Part shown: positions 36,101 through 45,100 of the stretch, piece after piece
Layout: each line of letters opens with the position of its first letter
Position numbering within the stretch: the first letter of the stretch is position 1
Source of the DNA: Atriophallophorus winterbourni
Taxonomy: Eukaryota; Platyhelminthes; Trematoda; Plagiorchiida; Microphallidae
DNA: 64,000 bases
Reading direction: 5' to 3'
Assembly: GCA_013407085.1 (NCBI GenBank)
Contig: JACCGJ010005106.1
Span: 116,662 to 180,661, forward strand
Made by a program: the position numbers and the translations under genes
Notes under the pieces: generated by a model
What the model was told of the DNA's origin: nothing
The model's input: only the letters and a program-made list of their open reading frames with translations
The model's database searches: none

Positions 36101-39100
36101 CTACATCTGTTCATGCCTCCGTAACAGCATTAGTAATAATGACCATCATGGTAGCGCGTAAACACTTGGGTGTGATCATTTGTGCTAGCCTTATTAGGAA
36201 TTCTCTGATTTTGACATTGCTTTATTTACTTTTCTATAACTTGAAGTTTGTTTACAAGCGGTAGTAAAATTCAGCTATCTACAGCTTCGATGTTTTCGCT
36301 TCTTTTGATGAAATACCTTGCACCTTGTGTGCATATTTATTTTGGCTTAATGCATCACCTCAGGTTTACTTTATCCGTTTCTTTTTTACAATATTATTTT
36401 TTGATGAAACGTACTGTATTTATTATAAAATTCAAACTTCTATCTGGAACGGCTACAGGCCGCCATTGTCTGTCAGCGGTATTGTCGTGGCTTCTTGGCT
36501 CGTAGAGCTGCACTTCGGATGGTGCACGCTAAACAGCTGCGTGCTGATGCAGCCGTTGTACTGCAAGCCCATTGGCGCGGTTATCTTGTACGTTCGAACC
36601 TCGCTCGAAAGCTCGTCTCCGCTCGCACCATTCAATGTTGGTGGCGTTCCCGATTGGTGAGGCTTCGTTATCTGGAAACTCTAAAGGTAACTTACTGCCC
36701 CACCCGCTGATTTATATTTTTTTTAGGAAATTTTAAATTTATTTTCTCTATGGTTTCTTTATCAGGCCACTATCAATATCCAAAAGTATGCTCGCTCATA
36801 TTTGGCTCGAAAACGATTTGAATTACAAAAATACGAATTCTCTCAACGGTATGAGGCTGCTGTGAAAATTCAGTCTCAGTGGCGTGCATATTGTTGTCGT
36901 CAAAGCTTCCGGAATAAACGGAATGCTGTCTTGAAAATCCAGCTGTGGTGGCGTGCAGTTCATCATGAAAAATTAGTTCGAGTAAGCACCTTCTCAAATT
37001 TTGTGATTGTTGCATGCACGATCTGTAAACTAACTCGTGTGTATACCATTAATCCATCTTTGAACGAAGGCTCCCATTTGAAAATCATCGTTTTAACACT
37101 AACAACCCACTATCACGTTCAATAGAATCAGTGAATCAATTTTAATTCGACGCTTTCCTACTTGCGTTTCAGGCCGCTATATGTTTGCAACGATATACCC
37201 GTGGCTTTCTTGTCAGAAAGCACAGTGCTGTGGAACGTCAGCTCTTACTCAAGCATCGTACACATTCGGCTACTTTGATACAATCGGTTTGGCGCGGTCA
37301 TCGAGCCCGGCGCGACGCAGCTCGAATTGTCCACTCAGTGGTTCGCATTCAATCCTGGTGGCGAATGGTACTTGAGCGATCTCGCAAGCGGAAAATGACG
37401 CAGGTTTGTCATTTTTTCCAAATCGATATTTAGTCTTATCGTGTATAAGAACAGGTTCGTTTCAATCATTAGAAAAACTTCTTAACCACTTCTTGAGATG
37501 TGAATTTATGTCAAAGGTGATTAAGTTTAAATTTTAAATAGCTGGTTCAATTTAGCGAATCGTTTGACAATTTTTGCGGTTATATAATAATTGGTCTGCA
37601 AGCGAAAGAAAAGAATATCTGTGCCGCAATATTATCGCCAATCTTGCTCATTTTTAGGCTATCATTCTCATCCAAGCCCATGTTCGCTCGTTCCTGGCGC
37701 GCCGACTTTATGCCCAACTCCGAGCTGATATGATTGCTCGCCGGTCGAAAGCGTCATGTGTGATCCAATCTTACTGGCGAGGTTATTGCGTACGGTCGCG
37801 GATGCGTGCCGAACAACGGGCTGCCATCAGTATTCAAGCGTGGTGGCGGTCCGTGGTTTGTGTAAGCGAGAAACGTGCTATGTTACAAGTTAGTGCTATC
37901 GTCATTTCATTTTCCATGTACTTGTCGTCAACCTACGTAACTTAGTGTACGTTACCCACATTTTCTCCTAGTCTCGCATTATCAACTGCTTTACTTCGTG
38001 ATGTCAAATATTCTTTTGGTTTTCATCCCACATAGGCCATAGTTTTCATGCAGACTCACACTCGGGCTTACCTGGCTCGTTTGCATTGCGAGCAACTGCG
38101 TGATGCTCGTCGGCGCACGGTTGCCGCCACCGTGATTCAAACCCACTGGCGAGGATACTGCTGTCGTACGCGTTTTCGTTGCAAGTGTCTGGCCGCATTG
38201 CGCATTCAATCATGGTGGCGGGCGGTTGTTGCGGTCAAACAAAAGCGTACCATAATCCAGGTTTGTGCTTTCATTCGGACACATTTCTTATTTTTTTCTC
38301 TCCAGGCCGGGGCAAACCTGGCCCACGTGCAGTCTTTGATTGTTCGGCACTCTGCCTGGATCAGGCTTGTTCTTTGATGCGTACATATTCATACTTTTCC
38401 GCCTGTTATAGTGTGGGATTAAGTTTGAGTATATTGTCGCAATGTACTCAAATCTAATGGCGCATGGAACGGGTGTGCAACTATGCGGTACTTCTGTGTT
38501 GTGCGGCTAGCATCTTGCTAATTTTGCCTGAATATACTGGTGTTTTACTGCCATTTCTATTCAACTTATGGGCAATCCACCTGTATTTTTGGCTTCCGTG
38601 CAGTCTATGACTGTGCGGCACTTTGCCTAGATGAGCCTTGCGCTTTCATACATACATTATCCCAAACTCCGGCAAGCATGCTCCGCAAAATAGGTACGTA
38701 ACATCACCCTGTTATTTGTATTTGGAAGACAATAAGTGTACTCTAACATAGGGAAGATTTTTATACTTTGTGAAATCGACTTTTCCGTGGACCTATTGTT
38801 TTCTCAAGAGGATCAACTAGATCTAATAGGATTTATGCGTGTCTTGTATTTGTTCTGTCTTTAAAATATTGCTCAGTTGATTTTAGTTATTTTAGTTTAA
38901 TAATCCTACTTGGATTGCCTTCCATTATAGCAAACACTAATTAGATAATGTTTGTCTTGCGCACGCCACTTCTGCTCACACCATCCTTCGAATCACATAT
39001 GCGATTGTATTAATGACTATCTAGCTATTTGTCTGCCATTTTGAGGATCAGACTGACTCTTGATAGCCGTATGGAACGCACTTCTCGTCCGCATTCGAAA

Positions 39101-42100
39101 TCGTCATTAGTTCGTTACGTTCAGTTTATAATCCTGAAATTCCGTGCAAAATAGCTTTCACTTTTGTGATGGTAGGATGGTGTATTCACCGAATCCAAAG
39201 AAAATGTTGTTCCTGTTCATTACTTTAACCATTTCACTACTTGGGTCCCAAACCATAAGAAACCAGACCATGGTTGAGAATGTATTTGCAAACTACTTAT
39301 GAGTAACACATTCTTCGAAACATCAATGTTGAAGCACCCCCCGAAATCAGTAGAATAGGTTTTCACTTTTCTTAGACCTTATTCACATTGCATTCTTTCA
39401 TAATAATCTTGAAAATCAAAATAACTATTGCCAGATTCACCTTTCCTTGTTCAAAGTGTTGACTTCTCGCTTCCATCGTCGATTAAAGAGACTATATAAT
39501 TTGCCGCTCTCTGATTGGCTGTTTATTGCTCATCGCCCGATACGATGGGTGCATGTGCACCGAACGCCACATGGCGTGATGAAATCGGTGCGCAGCATGT
39601 TTCACACGTATTATTGTCCGTCGTACATGGTGAAAAAGAATCCGAGTGGCATAATATTGGCTGACAATAAATCTGGATTAGGCTATTGGTATAAACTCGG
39701 TCCCGGTTAAAATCTGACCCCCTTTTCGAAATGCTGAATTAAATCCAATGACATGGTCAACGTACTGAAGTTGTTTTTGTAAATTCAGCTGTTTTAAATT
39801 TTATTTCAAGGGCATGTTTTTAACATCCGTTTACGTAAATTTAACTGAGAACGGTCTCAAACAAACTATCCTCAAATTCATCAGAATTTGACTATGTATC
39901 CCGAAGGTTTAAGATTCCAAGCGCATTGATTCCGATATGTGAGACAAGTTACACTTTATTCAGTTGTGTCGTTTTTATGATGAGCACGGACGAAATGCGA
40001 AGTCTGTTTTTTACGGCTGTCAGTGATTGCTAATTGCTGAAAATCGTCCGTGCGTTTGATAGGACTGCGTGTACCGGTATGCCATTTTTGATAAGAACCA
40101 GTTCTGTCTTGCGCGCGTATGCTACACTGGCCGGTTCGAACTCACCTGAGAGTTATCAATTGGATATATGCCTGCTGGTTTAAATCCAAAAAGTGCTTTT
40201 ATTAAATGGAATATTAAAGCGATATACGATGCAGTATAATCAAGATTGCAAGAGGAGTGAAAAATGTCGTGGAACAAGATTCTAACTCTCATCATATTTC
40301 AATGAACTTCGGGCTTGAATTATACACCAGCTTTGACCAATTCGTAACTACATCTAAAGTAACAATGTTAGACTGTAACAGAACTTGCAAAGCACATACC
40401 GAATGATGATATGCTACTAAAGTAGACTGGTCTAAAGTAGACTAAGCCCCCGCGTAGGATTCGAATAGTAAAACTACCTCGTCGGCATAACCTAAACCAA
40501 AAAGTCTCTTATCGCCGCCTATCTGAATGCCCAGTGTCAGTACGCCTGCATTACATGTATGCAATATAGTGTCAATTACAAAATTGAACAAAAATAAAAA
40601 AATCGGACACCCTTGTCGGACTCCACTAACCGTATGAAAGTTGTACACCCTAACGCGCCCAAAACTATACTAATAGCCGACCCAACCTAAGTCGTCGAAA
40701 ATAGACAGATGAGATCAAAATCAATTTTCAATGTGTGATTCATCTGCATCGCTTTGGGGACACTTCGTCCGATTGATTGATTGGCCACCGGTAGTGAGCT
40801 GCATGCTAATACAGGACGAAGTCTCACTACCATTTCATGTTCTTTTTTCTTCCTCATATCTGTCTAGGCCTGGGCAACCTGACAGTAACTTAGCCCACGC
40901 GCAGTCTTTGACTGTGCGGCACTTTGCCTGGATCAGGCTTGTGCTTTCATACCATATATAATACCATACACTTCGTCCGATACCAATTTTGTGAAGTTTT
41001 GACTCACTTTGTTTTATTCGATTTGTTAAAAGTTTTCCTTTAGTCTAGAAATAATTCTGTTGCTTTTCTTATACTTAATTTGTCCGCCTGGCTTCACTAA
41101 TGAATCGTTGTCTCGCGCTCTGCCAACTCAACCGCGTCAATCAGAAGCGGGGTAATTGCTAGTTGTTTTCCACTAACACATAAACACAGCTCCAAGGCCT
41201 TTGCTGTTGGCAAACCGGGAAAAGCGTTTGCTTGGAGAACAAGTTTCGGTTATGCAGTGCATGGACATTCCATATCGTCCTCATTGTTAGATATAAACTC
41301 TGAGAAGGTAGGCCCGTAAATGGCAGCTTTTTATATTTGAGATCACATTAATTTACGCATGCTCGAACGTCGAGAACGGTCGAGTAGCTTGTGACCTCCA
41401 TGGCCACGTCTTATCGTACATCGCAAAGACTTTACCTTAAAAGCGCGTAGCTCGTTAGAGCAGGTTTTATTTAACCCTGATAATAAGATAGTCGTGTGAA
41501 TTTAGCATTTCAGTCAATTTCGCGATCGCAGTTCAGCCTGTCCAAATTCGATAGTTAGATCATTTTCACTAGCAATACAACTTAATCATCGCTTATTACA
41601 TATTCCTCAATATTTATTTTGAAATCCCCAATGTTTCGTGTTTATAGTCACTAATCCGACTGCAATCTGTGATTCGTGGAGCGCAAGCCCGTCAACGTTA
41701 CCAATCTCTGCTCGCACGCCGTTTCAACGCTGCTGTCACGATTCAACGTTCGTTTCGTCGCTGGATCGTGCATCGGCGCAAGCAAGAGGCAGAAAATGCA
41801 GCAGCGAAAATTCAACGGTGGTATCGCGCACGCACGGAAAGGATGAAGTTTCTGGCCACCAAAAAAGTAAACTTCTATGGATAACTGTTGTGTAATATTT
41901 AACACCGCACCATATTTTATTTCTCTGTGTGTTTAGACTTTATGTTTTACGCCTTCTGTTTGCACCGCTAGCTCGTGTCCTAGTAGTTTTGTTGTTATGC
42001 CATGATCATCTCTAATTTTGCTTTTCTAGGCTGCCGTGGTCATTCAAAACAACTGGCGTCAACGTCAAACCGTACGAAATTTCGCCGCAGTTCGGATTCA

Positions 42101-45100
42101 ACGATGGTGGCGAATTCGCGGTCTGCGTCGATACCTTCGACGTAGACGTTGTGCGGCACTAATGATCCAGGCTGCCTGGCGTGGGCATCTTTTCCGAAGG
42201 GAATTGGATACCTTAGCCAAGGCTGATGGCAGGCGTAAAGGGGCTATTGCACAAGCATCGGAAAACAAATCTAGCAGCCAACGTACACGTTTCGTGCAGC
42301 TTCGTAAACTTGACGCGAAAACACTACGTAAACTAATGCTTATTCGCAGGGAGCTTGCAATGGCTACTCGAAATGCAGCGTTGAAGCCTGAACTAAAGTT
42401 GGGGTGCAGAGCCAAGCTCGCAGCCAATCTTCTGTTGCATTCGAAATCTGTATCTCAGGTGTTTCAAGCAATTAAAGAATTAGGTGAGCCTTCCCCCTTG
42501 CAACGATTTTCTTCACTCGAATTTGTTATTGATGTCGCTCGTTTACGCAAGTATAAAATAATACCTTCTTTGTTAGCTTATCGTAATCGACTTCCGCCCC
42601 TCGACGCCTATCATTGTACCTTGTTTCATCGATGCTGTGGCATTTGTGTACTCATGCTTCAAGGGATCGCTCGCGTTTAACCCTTTAAAATGGTGTGACT
42701 AGTCGTCGCTAAATATTGCAATGAAGCAATACGTTCCCGTACAATTATTTTCGCGTTACATCAATGATAAGCTCACAAATAATCAGCACTTGCCAGATAC
42801 ATTGTTACGTGGTGATCATATCACACTCCTTATGGAGCAATGCATGCATATTAAACACTGTGATTAATAAATGAATGCTGTTTTTTGCTCATTCATTTGC
42901 AGAGCTTCTAACAAGATTATCTGTGGAAGTTTGTTATTGGTGTGTCGGATTATGCTACCCGGGTTCCATTCAAATCCATTCGATGAAGACTACTGAGAAC
43001 CAATCACCACAAGTGCACCTGATGTTCCTCAATCTGTTTCTTCTATGCAATCGATCAGTACCACATGAAGACATTCTTTTAAGTGTGACTGGTACGCTGC
43101 TAAACCTGGCTCGACATCGCTCTCTCGCTCAAGACCACTCACTCTGGTGGACCTCACTTTCTGACCAAGTGTCGGATGAAATCTCCGTTTGTCCAGCCGT
43201 TTTGGGAAAACTTGGAACCAATTTACAGCGCTCGCAAAGCCTGTGCTCACTTTCGTCTCTAAGTCAACTAGACCTGCAAAACACCGGCACTTGTGTCGGG
43301 GATGATGAGCAAATGGATTGGCATCGTTCGGACAGCGCCTCAGGTGGATCTCATATGAGTGTTGTGGATGCGATGATCGGCATTTTGCTTAGAACGTGGA
43401 GAGCCCGCCCTGGAACATTAGTGAGTTGCCGTGTGTTGCTCGTACGCCATCGTGTTATTCGCCTTCCCATTTTTGATTATTTTACCTACGTCGTGCACCG
43501 CGGGCGTGTGTAAACCTAGTCCCGTTTTTCTTTCACAGTTTGTCATATATGCACATAAGACTTATTTCGTACCCAACATTTTTAAGCATTTCTTCCTTCT
43601 AGTCGACACTGTCGCCAATAAATTGTCCATATGTTTGCGTTTGTGTGTGTGTGTGTGTGTAAGGCAAAGCGATTCCGTATGGATTACTGGCTTTTATTTA
43701 TGCTTTTATTGTATTTATGTCCTCTCCACGCGACGATATAAAAGCAATAGGATCAGCAAGGTTGACAAGGATATCGTCGCGGGAATTGTCAGAACGAAAT
43801 GGGGCACAACTACGAACTGTCTGAATGGACCTCGGCTCCTGAATTTTACTCGAGGTTGGCTCCTGAAGTCTTACCTGGCCGGATATGGACACAAGACAGG
43901 TATGGCTTGAATTTAGGCTTTCCTTTCCTAGGTTGACCACCTAGGTGGACTTTCGAGCTACCATTGCCCGAACCCAAAACCCCTTCAAGGTGCCGTTCAC
44001 AATGCTTCTGCCCATTTTAAGTAGAAGTAGTTCCGCCTAGTTACACATTACCACGCGTGCAGGCTAGGAGCTGGGCTTGGTTGTCAGAGGCTATAGGGAA
44101 TGTGCGCCATCGAGAAATTTTCAGAAATGGCAGCCGATCTGCATGACAAATTTGACTGTAACAACAACTTGTATTGGCTCGCATCGACACATATTGTTTC
44201 ATATTAAAGTTCCGCACTCCAGCGCATTTAATGTTGGGTGCGATTATAACTTAAACGATTTCGCCAGTGTTCCCAAACTGCATTGGTTGCATCATCTTGT
44301 GTAGTATAACGCTTGAAACAAATGCTATTTTTAAGCCAAAACTTTGATCGAGCTCAGTAGCTATCACTCGATTGTGCTTCATAACAAATCAGTTTATTTC
44401 ACAGATTAACTTTTATTCAAAACGGGGGTCTGGGTTGTCTTTAAGTTTCCGGGACCTTGGATTTTTGACCGGATTGATTTTCGAGTGTATGTTGTTATCA
44501 TCAATTCCGGTTATCGAGCTAAGTTTAATCCCAAGTGGACATCGGTATGCAACAATTTTATGCTTTGTGTTTGTAACCTACTCTTTTTGTTTTCCCAACT
44601 TATGGGTTCAACTTAAGCTCCAACGATACGTATCAATTCGCTGTTTTCCATCGTTTCTATATTGTTGACCGCGTGTGGACAGCGATGCTTTTCTCGTTTT
44701 ATTCCATATACTCTTGTTTACTTCATTCGGTTTGCATGCTTCTTAAACTTGGCGTTCTCCACTTTATCCTTCAGACGGTTAGGCTATTTACTCGAGTGTG
44801 CTGTTTGCTCAGCATCGTTTGTGATGCCACACCGCGCGAACGCTTGCCAACCTCCTCCCTACTTCCTCTTTGTTCTCAATTGTCCGACTGTTTGTACAGA
44901 CGGTCTTGTGCTCAACGTCCAACCGCGTCCATGTGGTCGGCGGACGCCATCACACATTCAGCTACACTCAGTGAACTCTCCAGCCATCGTCGATTACAAC
45001 TTCTGGCCAACTTACGAAAACAACTCAGGTATTATTTCCACGGTGATTTTTTTATGTATCACAACTTCGTCATGGAATACGATAGTTTTTATACTCAGGG

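Noticed and set aside
43431..43910. 159-codon ORF after ASPM exon 21
   Set aside because: Starts inside the intron past a good donor, runs through a GT repeat and has no family similarity.
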